Below, one piece after another: positions 16,217 to 28,085 of a stretch of 64,000 nucleotides of DNA (position 1 is the first letter of the stretch; every line of letters begins with the position of its first letter). Made by a program: the position numbers and the translations under genes. Source of the DNA: Lagopus muta (Eukaryota; Chordata; Aves; Galliformes; Phasianidae); the NCBI RefSeq assembly GCF_023343835.1, contig NC_064447.1, positions 10,374,501-10,438,500 of the forward strand, read 5' to 3'. The notes under the pieces are model-generated. The model had not been told where the DNA came from. It was given only the letters and a program-made list of their open reading frames with translations, and searched no databases.

Positions 16217-19200
16217 CTGTGGGGACAAGGATGGAGTGTTAGCAGGAGGCAAGACACAAGGCACGTGGGGGGGAAGGGGGGATGCCCCTCTGTCCCCAGC
16301 TGATGGGGATGTGCCTATTAGGACTGAGGGTGTGGTTTTAGCACAGGTTAAATCAACACTCTCCCTGCTCCATGTTAAGGGGACACAACCCCACAGTCTG
16401 TCAAGAGGAGGTAGGAGTGCAGCCCCCACTTGTCACAGCTTCAAGGGTCACATGGGTGCCTGGTGTCCCCCAGGAAGTAACGACTCTCTGATGACCACTG
16501 AGGCTGAAACTGGGAGTAGCTGTGCTGGGGAGTGGGATGTCCTGGTGGACATGGTGACATGGTCTGAAAGCAGATCTACCTCCCTCAGGGGCTGGAGACA
16601 TTTGGGACACGAGGGCTCTGGGCTTACCTTATGTTTGGGACATCTCAGAGAGAAGCTCTCTTCAGTTAATAAGCAACCTGTAGGGAAAAGAGAGGGCATA
16701 TGAGGGCAGCCCCTACCACCAGCTGCCTTTGGGCAGCAAGGACACAGCATCCTCCCTGCCACATCCGGAGGAGCCACACTGCTTGCAGGAAGAGTTTAGC
16801 TGAAATTGGCCAAATTTGGGACACAGACTACAGAGATCATCACCATTCGTGCAGAGCCCCCAGACCACCCAGCTCTGCCATCAGCAGGGTCAGAGGAAGC
16901 AGGGGGGGTCCCCGCATCCCAATCCCAGCACCTGGGCTCACCTGTGTCGACGGCACACGCGTAGTGGTAGGTGTGGGGGCACCCCTTCTGGCAGCAGCCC
17001 ACGGTGGCTCCTGCTTGCTGGCAGCTTGAGCACTTCTTTCACCGCAGCCAGGAATCCAGAGCAGGGTGGGAGAGAGGCAGAGATAGAAAGATCCCATCAG
17101 AGCCTGGCACAAAGGCAAGAAGCCCCTATGGCAACGTGGGAGGCATGGAGATGAAGTGACATGGTGGGGGCCATAGCAGGGAGGGCTGCAGCCTCCGGCC
17201 GGCACTGCATTTCTACCTGGTGGTCATGGAATGGATGCAGCCAGCCCCAAACCTGATCAGGAAGGACATGCTGCAGGCCCCGCCTCTGCTGGCATGGCCG
17301 TGGCACAAAACCCCATGTCTCCATGGCAGTCTCCCAGTACCCTCCTCCCCATTTTGCTCTCCTGATGTTCTCATGCTCCTCTCGCTCTGCACCAGGAGCA
17401 GGGCAGGGCTGTACCTTCCCCTGTCTCCAGCTGCCCATCATCCCGGCATCAGGCCGCCCGTTCCCACCTCCCACCCTGCATCTGTTCCTCTGCGAGCTGC
17501 TGCATGACTGAACAGCATACAGACGCTCCTAAGGCTGAAGGAGATCTCAGGAGCTCTCAGGGAGGCGGCAGCCCATGGGAAGCCAGCTGGGTTTGCACAT
17601 CTGAACGCCAGCCCCAGCCTCCCAGGGTGACTCCTAATGCCCGGATGTTGCAGACCAACCCTATTCGTTTTAACCCCTTATCACCCAGCCACGTCAGCTG
17701 CGCAGCAACACGCCATTAGCCTTCAGTTGCTATGGGGCTGTAGCGCCAGAGGGGTCCGGGCTGGAAATGGGGAGCAGCCACAGAAATGGCTTCAGCTAAA
17801 TGAGGATGTTGAACGCCACAGGAGAGGCTGCTCCCAGCTTTGCTGCTGCTTCTGTTATTATTCAGGGCCCACCCCGTGCGGGGCAGACGGCTGAGCTCTT
17901 ACCAGGTCGGCAGCCGCCTTGACGGCCTCCTGCAGCCCGTAGAGCTTCCCCGCCACCAGGAACACCCCAGCGGTCCATACGGCACAGGCCTCGTGCAGCC
18001 AGTGCTCCTGCGTGTCTCCCGCTGGCTCGGGCTGTGGGGGGGACTCGGCCTTGGTACATTCGTGCCGCCGGGGCTTTTCGGCTGCCTCCTCGCCCTCTGT
18101 CCTCTCGTCACAGCAGTAGCAGCTCTGCAGCCTTCGGAACACACCCCGGGGGCTGGAGCGCAGCATGCTCGGCTTGCCCGGCTCCGTGGCACCCTCCTGC
18201 CTGCCCGCCCTGCCGCCGGCTGCCCAGCCGCTCTCCGCCACCCCGCGGGGCCTCTCCGCTGCGCCGCCCTCCTCGCCCTCCGCCCGCGCTTTCTCCTTCA
18301 GCCGCGACTTCTTTTTGGGCAGGCAGTCCTCGGGGTAGTAGGGCCCGCAAAGGTCGCCCAGGTCCTTGTAGTTGGCGGGGCTGCGGCACAGGCAGCACAC
18401 CAAGCAGGCCGCGCTCAGCGCCTTGGACACCACTGGCCCCAGGTGCATGGCGGAGGAGGCCGGCAGGGCGGCCCGCGGTCTGGGCACGGTGCTGGAGGGC
18501 CCCCGCTGCAGCCGGGCCTCGTCGCCAGGCGAGTTGATGACGGTGCAGGCGGTGGTGAAGTCGCCGCGCCGCTCTACGTGGACATAGGGAGCAAAGGGGG
18601 GGGCCCGGCTGTCGGCCCGCAGCCTTTTGCAGGAGATGTATTTGAGGCGGATCTCGGGCTCTGCAGGGTCTGGCAGCGGGGCTTGCTGGGCCGGCCGCCG
18701 CCGCTTGCCCCGGCTCTTGCAGCGCACCGGCACCGCTTTGGCTTTGCCGTGGCCCAAACGCTTGCGCTGCCGCTTGGAGTAGCCGTTGTAGTTGGCGTGG
18801 TTGGCCCGTGGCTTTGCCCCCCGCGCCGTCCCACCCGCCATTGGCCCATCGCCGCCCGCCACCTCCTTCTCCTCACTCTTTGGTTTCTTGCCCTCGTCCC
18901 CACCGCCCGGCCCGGCTGCACGCTCACGGGGTGACAGCGGCAGCGCGGGGCCGAGGGGTGCCTTGGCCATGCCCAGCGCCGCCGCTTTGCCCTTACGGTT
19001 CCTCTTCTTGGGCAGCAGCGCCATGTTCTTGGCCGCCACGGCCGAGCTGGGCTGTGCCCCAGCAGCCTGCACGCAGCCCTCGCTCTGCGAGCCGTCAGCA
19101 CAGAGCTTCTTCCCGCTGCCCAGTTTCCCCTTCAGCGCTCTGCCATGAGGGTTCCGGCACAACTGCTCAGCCGGCGGCACGGCGGGTGCCTTCTGTGCCG

Positions 19201-22200
19201 CCGCCAGTTTGGGCAGCCGCGCATCACCCACCGCCGGGGCCACAGCACCGTGCTTCACCGCCCGCTCGCGCTCCGTCCCCGCCATGCTCAGCGAGGTGCC
19301 ATAGGTGGCCGCCACCGTGGCCGCCGCCGCTGCCGTTTTGCAGGTGAACTTCTTCAGGTTGGGCGAGGTGATCTTCTGCACGATGGCCTCCAGCTTGAGG
19401 CCGCGGCCCTTGCGGGGAGGCAGCACTTTGGTCTTGGTGGCCTCCTGGAAGGCCGCCCGCGAGGTGATTTTGATACAGACGTCGGGGGCCTCCTTCACTG
19501 GGGGGGGTTTGGGGACAGCTTCGCCGGGGCTCTTGGGAGGCAGCTTTGCTTTCACCTTCTTGGCCACGGGCATCTTCTTGAAGAGGCTGTGGGGACCCTC
19601 CGGCTTCTCCTCCTTCACGCCGCCGCTGTTGCTGCGCAGGACGAGGTTCCTCTTCTTGGCAGGGATGGGGGAGATGAAGGTGGACTTCCTCTTCAGCGAG
19701 TGCAGGGGCCGCTCTGACATCTTGCCGCCCACCCCTGGCCCCGCCTTGGGCAGCTTCATCCTGGTGCCCACCTTTCCCTCCTTGTGGGGGCTGCCCGGGG
19801 GGGTCAACTTGAAGGCGGGTGGGAGGTGGTTGTTGGAGATGAGCTTTTTGGGTGCTTTGCAGTTCTTCAGTCGAACATCAGCCGCTCGCTTGCCCCGCCG
19901 CCTCTTTGTGTAGAAAACCTCCTGTGTCTTCGTCCGGGAGCGCAGGATCATCGAGCGCTGGTCCCTCTCCCCACCATCTGCCACATCCCCATCCGTCGGC
20001 CCTGGCCCCACCACCTCTTCAGCTGGCACCAAGCTGGACACCGTGATGGTGGCATCACCACCGGCGCTCTGGATGACCTTAGGGGCTGGCCGGCCGCTGC
20101 GCTTCCTAGCTTTGAAAGCCACCCGCTGCTTCACACCACATGCTGGCTTCTTGCCCATCTTCTCCTGGTGCATTGGTGCCTTCAGCCCCTCCAGTGGGGC
20201 TGGGGCACGGGGCTCAGCGAGGGCGGTGAAGGAGCGGGTGCACATGCGTGCCGGCAAGCCCTCCGCTGCAAACCTGGGCGTCTGGCTGTGCACATTCTTG
20301 CTCAGCATCTCCCCTTGTCCGTCCGGCCCCACGCACAGTGCTGGCAGCTCACTGAAGGGGCTCGGCACTGCATTGCCAGCACTGTCCTCCTCCGGCAGCC
20401 GGCAGTGGATCCTTTTGTTGCGGAGGTTCTTGCCCCGTGAGACAGGCTCTGTTTTCACCAATGCATTTTCAGGTGCCGGTTGCGTCTTCACCCCAAGTGA
20501 CAAAACAGGTTCAGAGTCTACTGCTTCCGGGTGGGACTTCTCTACTCCCCCACTCTCCTCCTCAGGCTGGATGTGGGGCAGGGAGGATTTGAACCAGCTC
20601 TTCACCTTGGTCTCCGTGCCCACTGCTGGGCCCAGCAGGATGATGGACTGACCGGAGAGACGCGCCGAGGGCACAGAACTCTCCTTCTCTACTGTGCTGA
20701 CGGTCTCCTCGGCAGACATGGGCACCTCGCTGGCAGACAGCACGGCGGGTATCTCCGGGGGCTTGGGAGGTGAGGCAGCGTAGGGCACCGACTTCTGCTC
20801 CGTGCCCGCCAGCTCGCAGAGTGAGGAGTACTCCTCCACTTCCAAGTCCGACTCCTTCAGCTCCGGTGATGAGATCATAGGGATCTCACTGAAGTCCCCA
20901 GCTGTGCAGCAGTGCCGCGTGTCCTGCAGCCACCTCTCACTGTCCACCTTCGTGGCCTCATCGTAGGTCAGCGTCTCCTCCTCTTCCTCCTCCATCGCCT
21001 GCTGGCCAAAGTCCCGGGTCGTCTCACTCTTGTCTGGCTGCTCGCCATCACACAGGTCCAAGCCACAAGCATTTTTTTTCTCCTTGCAGGACCCTCCCAT
21101 TTTGCTGGGGAAGAGGCCTTTGGGGAGGTCAGAGGCTTGCAGGCCTGAGCCCAGCTCCTTCCACCTGAGGCACGCCTCGCCCAGGTTCTCCTCTGGCCAC
21201 TCAAAGTGCTCCATGGCATTTTCAGAGCCCACCGAGTTGGCTGTGGTGTTCGAATAGCAGCTGAAGCCGGAGGCCCCTGCACTGGAAGTAGCAGCTGGGA
21301 CGCTGGGCTTGGAGTTGAAAGCCAACGGGCCCGCATCCTTAAGTGTGTCCTTGGTCTCGGTGGCCGCAAACTCCACCTGGGGACCCTCGTACACCTCGTC
21401 CCCAAAGTCCTTCCCCGTGCTGCCCCCCGAAGCCTTGTCCATCTTGAGGGGCTCAGTGAGGGTGCTGGAGTCACCCTGGCTGGGCCATGAGCCCTTCACC
21501 ATGGAGTCCAGGCATGGCCGGTGGTTCTCCAGCTGGAAGGGGGATTTTGTGGCCTCCTTGCTCAACATGGGTGAATTGGGCCAGGCTTTGTCCTCCTTCT
21601 CATTGATGGCGTCCTGCAGGACGATGATCTCGGAGGCCAGCTCCTCCTGGGACAGTGCACTGAGCAGCAGCCGGGGACAGTCCCGCTCGTTGGTCACATA
21701 CTTGGTGAAAGACTCCAGGGGCAGGCTGGCATGGATGCTCTGGAAGGAGTCATCCGATTTGGTGGACATATCATCTGGGGAGGTGACAGAGCACGTGGAC
21801 ACCGACTCGGGCTTTGCCTTGGAGTTGCTGTTGACACGGGCAGGGCTGCGGTTCTGGTTGCAGTACAGGAAGCTCCTCTCCAGCTGGTCCTCCGAACCGC
21901 TCAGATAGTCAGCGTCCTGTGTCTCGGCGTGGACGGACTGCGGGGTGCTGAGTGGGTCCGACAGCGGGGTCCCAACCTGCTCTGCGGAGTACGTGCTGCT
22001 CTCTGGGCTGCAGTGCTGCCCCTTGAGTTGCTCAGGGGTCCTCGCTGGGGTCTTGATGCCCTTTTTCTGGGGCACGGCTGATTTGGAAAGCAGCAGCTGC
22101 TGGACGGTGTTGGAGATGTTCTCCACCTGGGAGGTGAGCGCCGTCAGGCTCTGCAGGCTCAGGTCTGACAGAAGGTTTTCAGGCAGTTTCTCCTTCGGCA

Positions 22201-23428
22201 AATTCTTGCAATTCCCAGATTGAGCATCCGGGCTCGTCCCGTCAGTGGGAGAGGGGTTGAGCAGCGGCATGAAATGGCTGTGGTCAGTGATGCCGGCCGG
22301 GAAGGCGCCGGCATTGAGCGGCTGCTGGCTGTACTGAAAGTTCTCCAGGTTGGGCATCAGGGGGGACGGCGTAGAGCTGTAGGATGGGGAGCGACCGACG
22401 GAGCGCGCTGGCGAGTGGCTGGCGCTGGGGCTGAAGGTTTGGTAGTACTGCTCCGGCGTGCGGACGGGCGGTGCGTCACTCTGGCAGTAGGTCTGCCCCG
22501 CTTGGTTGTAATGCTGATACTTGGCCAAGTTTTGGTAGTGGAGGCTCTCTGGGGCGTGATGCCTTCCCTGCAAGGGCTGAGGTTGGGGCTGAGGAGGCTG
22601 CGGGGGCTGCGGAGGCTGCGGCGGCGGCGGGGGCTGCGGGGGAGGCTGCGGGGGCTGCTCATAGCCGATGCGGTTGGGCTGGTAACCGTGCAGGTTGGGC
22701 ACACGGGGGCCAGGGGCGAGGCTGGCGGCACTGCCCAGGGGCCGCTCCAGCGGCGGCTGCCCTGAAGGTGCCGTGCAGCTCTTGTAGGAATGCGCCGGCT
22801 GGCTGCCCCCTGGCACAGAGGAATAAGTGGAGGAGGCGGGGAAGGACTGTGAGTGCTGCCCAAAATGGGGGCTCTGTGAGAAGGGCATGGGCGAAGAGAC
22901 GTCGTTGGGCAGCTTCTGCCTCTGCAGCTTGGGGTAGGGCAGCGCGGGCGGCTGCTGCTGCTGCTGCTGTGGGAAGTGAGTCCGGAAGGGCAGTGGGGCC
23001 GCTGCCGGCTCATGGTACGGCCGCCCTCCTGCTGCCGGCGACGTCTTCTTCATCAGGCTGTCCTCATACTTGGGCAGCGCCGGTGGCTGCCCGCCCCACG
23101 CCTGCAGGCTCTCGTCCCCCGAATAGCGCGCTGGGTAGGGGCTGTTCTCCTGCACAGCGTAATTGGAAAAGGCCGGCCTGCCTTGCAGCTGCTGCCCTGC
23201 TAATTGCTTGTTTCCCCGGTGGTATTTCTCCGCGGCGCTGTTCTCGTAGCCCGCGTATGGCAGTTGCTGCTGACTGTAGTACTCCTTCGCCACCAGCCTC
23301 TGCCGCTCGCAGTTCGGCCCTGCCTGACTTTGATGCCTGTAATTCTCCAGGCGTGATGTATCTTGTGAAGTCGGCTGGTAGCTCTGCTGGTTGCCATGGA
23401 AACCACACCTTTCTCGAAAGGACTGCAT
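16202..23428 (-). CDS. RAI1: RAI1: retinoic acid-induced protein 1 (4 coding exons)
   Basis: Nuclear chromatin-associated regulator. Haploinsufficiency causes Smith-Magenis syndrome in humans, and it controls circadian and neuronal genes. Coding exons on the minus strand: 23428-17903, 17035(or 17032)-16942, 16677-16628, 16216-16202. The product is 1,893 or 1,894 residues (human 1,906). N-terminus [15 protein letters not shown] matches mammals exactly at most positions. Then come a short poly-Gln (about 154-160), a Pro/Gln-rich tract (about 253-290), the conserved [13 protein letters not shown] and [12 protein letters not shown] blocks, an acidic middle, several Lys/Arg-rich nuclear-localisation segments (about 1160-1620), and the C-terminal extended PHD/ADD domain from about 1676. 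The start is the first Met after a clear acceptor at 23445-23446. The gene converges on SREBF1, as in mammals. Confidence 0.97.
16217..16627 (-). other. RAI1: RAI1 intron between last two coding exons
   Basis: A 411-base GT-AG intron with no recognisable feature. Confidence 0.8.
16628..16677 (-). CDS. RAI1: RAI1 penultimate coding exon (end of ePHD)
   Basis: It encodes [17 protein letters not shown], matching the human block GCIFIEENFSLKCPKHK, and supplies the last zinc-binding Cys and His of the PHD finger. The acceptor is CCCTACAG and the donor GTAAGC. Confidence 0.95.
16942..17035 (-). CDS. RAI1: RAI1 PHD-finger exon
   Basis: It encodes [20 protein letters not shown] followed by [11 protein letters not shown], the zinc-binding core of the C-terminal PHD with six Cys and two His. 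The acceptor is a tandem AAGAAG, so the exon may begin at 17035 (adding Lys) or at 17032. Mammals have one residue at this place, favouring 17035. Confidence 0.93.
17033..17902 (-). other. RAI1: RAI1 intron 3
   Basis: An intron of about 870 bases between the large exon and the PHD exon. I see no repeat element or RNA gene. Confidence 0.85.
17903..23428 (-). CDS. RAI1: RAI1 large coding exon (exon 3)
   Basis: A single uninterrupted 1,842-codon exon, as in mammals where exon 3 holds over 95% of the protein. It begins at ATG 23428 and ends at the donor CTG|GTAAGAG (17903/17902). The first half of the extended PHD lies near its end: [20 protein letters not shown], followed by [10 protein letters not shown] and [14 protein letters not shown] plus-strand reading frame of 364 codons at 17840-18934 is its antisense shadow. 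Confidence 0.97.
22951..22970 (-). repeat. RAI1: CAG repeat (poly-Gln) in RAI1
   Basis: About six consecutive CAG codons on the RAI1 strand encode QQQQQQ at about residues 154-160. Mammalian RAI1 has its longer variable poly-Gln further along, at a place where the bird has a Pro/Gln-rich tract (22560-22670). Confidence 0.85.
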
Positions 23429-23624
23429 GGCGCGGGCTTGTTATCTGCGAAGAGAGAGAGGCGAGAATTCAAATGAAGCAGCGCCGCTGTGGAGGGCCGG
23501 GGAGCGCGGCCGCGTGCAGAGGGGACTGAGCTGCGGCACCGCAGGCATCGCCTCTGCTGCCAGGGCATGGCCTCGCTGCTACGGCCTCCCCTCGTGCTGC
23601 CGGGACCGCGGCACCTAACACTGC

Positions 23625-24480
23625 ACTGCAACACCCTGCGTTGCCTTGTCTGGCATCGCGTCGCCCAGCATTGCATCACTTTGCAATGCATTGCATCACC
23701 TTGAAATGCATTGCTTGACATTGTCCTGCACCGTGCCACCTCCCATCGCTTCATCGCTTTGCATCACCTTGCATCGCATTGCCTGGTGTCACATCACCTT
23801 GTGTTGCATCGGTTTATATCACCCTGCATTGTCATCTTGCATTACATTGCTTTACATCAGCCTGCTCTGCATCACCTTGCTTTGCATCGCTTTACATTGC
23901 CCTGCATTGTCACCTTGCATTGCATTGCTATATGCTGCCCTGCACTGTCACCTTGCATTGCATCACTCTGCATCACATCGCATCGCTTTGTGTTGCATCA
24001 CTCTGCATTGCATTGCCTTGCACTGCATTGCTTTACATCGCATTGCATTGCCACCTCACACTGCAATGCTTTATATTGTTCTGCACCACATCACTTCACA
24101 TTGCATCGTTTTACCTTGCATCGCATCACTTTGCATTGCATCACCCTGCATCGCATCACTTTGCGTCGTCTTGCTCTGCATCACATCACCTTTCATTGAA
24201 TTGCTTTACACCACCCTGCACTGTCACCTTGCATTGCATCGCTCTGCATCACATCACCTTGCCTTGCACCACTTTATCGCCCTGCACTGTCACCTTGCAT
24301 CGCATCACTCTCCATCGCATCACCTTGCCTTGCATCGCCCTGCACCAGCCCCCATCTCAGCAGCTGGCCCTGCATCACGTCTCATTGCCCTGCATCGCAT
24401 CACACTGCATCGCCCTGCATCACCCTGCACCATCCTCCAGCATATCTCCCCACGTCACATCGCCCCGCATTGCATCCTGA
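23625..24480. repeat. Degenerate TTGCATCRC minisatellite (about 860 bp)
   Basis: Short words such as 'ttgcatcacc', 'ttgcattgcatcgc' and 'ctgcatcacatcacc' are reiterated with no fixed period beyond multiples of 5-10 bases. It lies just 200-1,050 bases upstream of the RAI1 coding exon acceptor. Plus-strand His/Leu/Ile/Ser-rich reading frames across it (up to 346 codons) are composition artefacts. Confidence 0.85.
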
Positions 24481-26815
24481 GGGCTGGGGGTTGCCTGGGG
24501 GTCCTGCTGCCTCCTCTCGCCCTACAGCGAGCTTCTTCCCCACCTACCACAGCTTCACAGGGTGGAAGCCCCTTCCCAGCCATGACCTGCAGGGTGCCAC
24601 CACCCCAAAGCTCTGCTGGGTCCCCTCGTGTTCTCTGTGCTCCACGCACCCACAGCCCATCGCTCCACAAATCCCTTAAGGGGTAACCCTTCCTCCTGGA
24701 GCTGCCGGCACCCTGCGCATCCCCGCAAACACCCCGCTCATTGCCATTCTTTGTAATTATTGTGATAATTACTGGAGGCAGCAGCCTGGAGGGACAAGAA
24801 CGCGGGGCTCTGCTGCAAGAAAAAACTCATTTCAACTTCCTGGGTCTGCCTGTCTGTGCCTGCAGCCGCCTCCCGCAGCCCCCCCTCCCCAGCCAATAAC
24901 CCCAGCGCCGGTGCGATGCCATCTGGAAGCTGTCTGCTCCCGCCAGCAGCCGCCGATTAGCCGAGCGCTCAGCACAGCCGTCATTAAACGGCCCCATTTC
25001 CTCTCCCCGCCCGTGCGAGGTGCGGGGAAGCACCTGGGTCACCCTGCTTTGAGCTCACAGCGGGGCCCTGCGTGCTCAAGAAGAGATCCTATGTGGGGGA
25101 TGCAACCTGCCCGACCCCAGCGGGTTGGAGGTGTGGGGTCCCCCTGTGATGTTGCTCCTGCAGTGACCCTGCTGCAGCCCATGCTGTCCCCTCCTCAAGG
25201 AGCTTAATAAATCATACCCAGCACCTGCCAGATGCTGAGCTCAGCACCGTGCCAAAATGCATCGAATCAGTGCAGATCCGGACTGCCCCTCTGCCCACAG
25301 CTCCCGTGTATGCACTTCATCAGTCCCACGCTGGCCTCAATTTCTGCAGTGTCCCATGAACAGCGTTCACATCTCACCACCTTTTTGGGGTTTCTCCACG
25401 CATGCAGGCATCTATTTCTGTATGGGAAGCTCTTGGGGACGCCTTGCAATGTTGCACCACTCCAGCACCCCAATCCCTCCCCCCATATCTCCACCCAGAG
25501 CCTCTTTCCCTTCTCTTTCCACCTCGCTGCTCCATTTTGCAGCTGCATTTCATGGCCCACACGGGCAGTGCACGTGGTAGGGCATATATCTCGGGGAACA
25601 GACAGCTCCATTAGGATCTGGTAAGCCTGCTGCTGGAGCCCCTAATGGTGAAGGGCTGTGGGGGCTGCCCTGTCCTGCTCCAAGGCCGGGGGGGGGGGAC
25701 GGGGGCTGTGAGAACAAAGGAAGAAAATCAAAGCCAGGCTCTGGGGCAGCCCCGAGCAGCAGCAAGAGAATGAAAGGGAGAAAAGAGCCCCTAATGCCGC
25801 ACATGGAAGTGGGTTTGAAAAATGGGATCGGACGGAGAAAATGCCGGGTTGGTGCTTTCAGGGGAGCCTTCCCCCTCCCTGCTCTTTTATTATTAATTAT
25901 TATTACTTTTCCAGACAGCTGGGGCAATACCAGGCTGCACAAAGCACCTGGCGCGAGGGCACATGTGTAGGGTGAGGACGTGTGGGGGACACACATGTAG
26001 GATGCGCACATGTGCAGGGCATGCATGCATGTGGGGCTTGCACACGTTCAGGCTTTGCATTCATGCAGGGTGTGCAGTGCTGGGCACACAATTGGGTGTG
26101 CATGCATGGAAGCTCCTGGGGCAGCATTGTGCCCCAGCTCTGCATTGGTTCTCCATCTAGACTGAGCTCCCGGTGAGGTGCAGTGCCTGCAGCCCCGTGC
26201 TGTCGGGAGGCCGCACTGTGCCAGCAGCACTGGCCTATCTGGGGAGCTCGGGGCCACCTCTGCCCTGAGCTGTGCCGCAGCTTTGCAGGAGCAGGGACTG
26301 AGCAGATGTTGCTGCCTGATGTAGGCTGTTTCCGAGCAAGCGCTTTAATGGCATCAAATCAAGCTGTTGACAGCAGCAAGGTTAAGTCCCTTTGTAGGAG
26401 AGGGAGGAGGAAGTGGCTGCGTCCCCAGGGCTGTGCAGCGCTCCCTGCCACAGCCCCAAGGAAGGTGCCACCCCCCTCCAACGCTGCGGTGGGATCCATG
26501 TGGGGTCAGGGGGCTGCACTAAGCAGTCCTAAAAAGGCACTGCGGCTGCACATGGGGATTCTGACACAGTGCCCCAAGGGTGACCTCAGGAAGGGCTGTG
26601 TCTGTCAGAGGAGATGGGAATGGTGGGGACATCACAGTGCCTGGAGCCAGCATCGTCCTGCCTCTGCCACACACAGAGCCACACTCACATCTGGCTATGG
26701 CCACCTTGGAGCATTTCGTCCCCTCTGTCCCCAGAGACAGCCCAGATGGCCCCAGAGCTGCTAGAACAGCCCTGGGGTCACCCTCTGCGGTCCCACAGGA
26801 CCCACAGCACCTCCC
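24481..26815. other. Unique intronic sequence, nothing recognised
   Basis: Moderately GC-rich unique DNA. There is a short CATG/GTGTG-rich stretch at about 25960-26110 but no gene, RNA or mobile element that I can support. Confidence 0.5.
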
Positions 26816-26965
26816 AGGGGCAGGTGCTGGACCTCTACCATGCAGTGATGCACGCAGCTGATGCAGTGCACAGGGCTGATGCTGCAGTGCATGGTGCTGA
26901 TGCAGGGTGCTGTGCTGATGTTGCAGTGCATGGAGCTGACACAGTGCACAACACCAGGGCATGAC
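26816..26965. repeat. GCTGATGCAGTGCA minisatellite
   Basis: Imperfect units of about 15-24 bases share 'gctgatgcagtgca' and 'gctgatgttgcagtgcatgg'. Six or so copies. Confidence 0.6.
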
Positions 26966-27742
26966 ACCATGCTCCCAGTCTGCCACAGACCCTCTGTGCA
27001 GACACCCGCCAGCACCGCAGCTCGCCGCCTGCCTCCTGCTCACGCAAGGCACTGCGTGGCTGTGTTTGCCTTCATTCTCACCCCCGCTCCCTCCTTCACT
27101 CTTTCCCACCCCCTCTCCCTGATGGCTGGCAGGCAAAAGGCACAGAGCACCATGAGGACCAGATCTGGAGACCTATAACACAACCCAAGAGCTTGGGAAG
27201 CACCCGGGACCCCCCCCAGCCCCACAGGACCGTGCCTGGGGGCCATTTCCCTGCCCACCCCCCCCAAGCTCCTCTGGTTCTCAGGCTCTGGCTTTTCTGA
27301 TGCGACATCAACAAGGACTCAGCAACTAAAAATAGCAGTGCACGCTCACAGGGTAATGCTGTGCAATAGGAGCAGTGCTGCCCCGCGGAACCCCCCCACT
27401 CCGGACCCTGCTCCCAAATCCCCCCACCACCCCACCACAGCCTGGGGGGAGGAGGGGTCAGCCCCATAGAGCTGCTGGAGGAGGGGGGCTTCCCAGTGGA
27501 TGCTTTCTTGGGGGAGAAAGTGCCTATCTAGGAGTGTCAGCTCCGGATTTGCTTAATTGTGAGCTGGTGGAGTTTAAAGAAACACTTTCTGGCAGGTTGC
27601 CACACCGCAAACTGCTTGGTATAATTTTATTATTAAGGGAGGAGAGAAAAAAGGGGAGAGAGGGAAGGGGGAAGGAAGGCAGCGGCGGAGCTCTGCACAG
27701 CGCTGGGAAGCGTCTGCAGGGGACATGGAGGTACTGCTCCAG

Positions 27743-28085
27743 GTGCACCCCCCTTCGGTGCACCCCTGAACACACCTCTTTTCCAACGCACCCCTTAATG
27801 CACCCCATTACCTACCCTGTATCCAATGGATCCTCCTTCAGTGCACCCCCTCTCCAGTTCATCCCATGTATGCACCCCCTCCGGTGCCCCCTTCCAACGC
27901 ACTCTTCAACAAATCCTCACCCCAGTGCCCCCTTCATGCACCCTTTTTCCTCTGCACCCTTTTAATGCACTCTCGATGCAGCGCACCCCTTACCACATCC
28001 CTTTCCCAACGCACCCCATTAAAGCACCCCTCCTCCAAAGCACCCCATCGATCCCTCTCTCCCAATACCCCCTTCTAATGCCCCC
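27743..28085. repeat. GCACCCC minisatellite
   Basis: A degenerate array of 'gcacccc(n)', 'aacgcacccc' and 'ttaatgcaccccatt' spaced about 15-25 bases apart. Non-coding. Confidence 0.6.

Noticed and set aside
17840-18934. 364-codon plus-strand reading frame
   Set aside because: Antisense shadow of the conserved RAI1 coding exon, with a skewed Gly/Arg/Leu composition.
23646-24686. 346-codon plus-strand reading frame rich in His, Leu, Ile and Ser
   Set aside because: Translation of the TTGCATCRC minisatellite; similar low-complexity peptides appear in all three plus frames.
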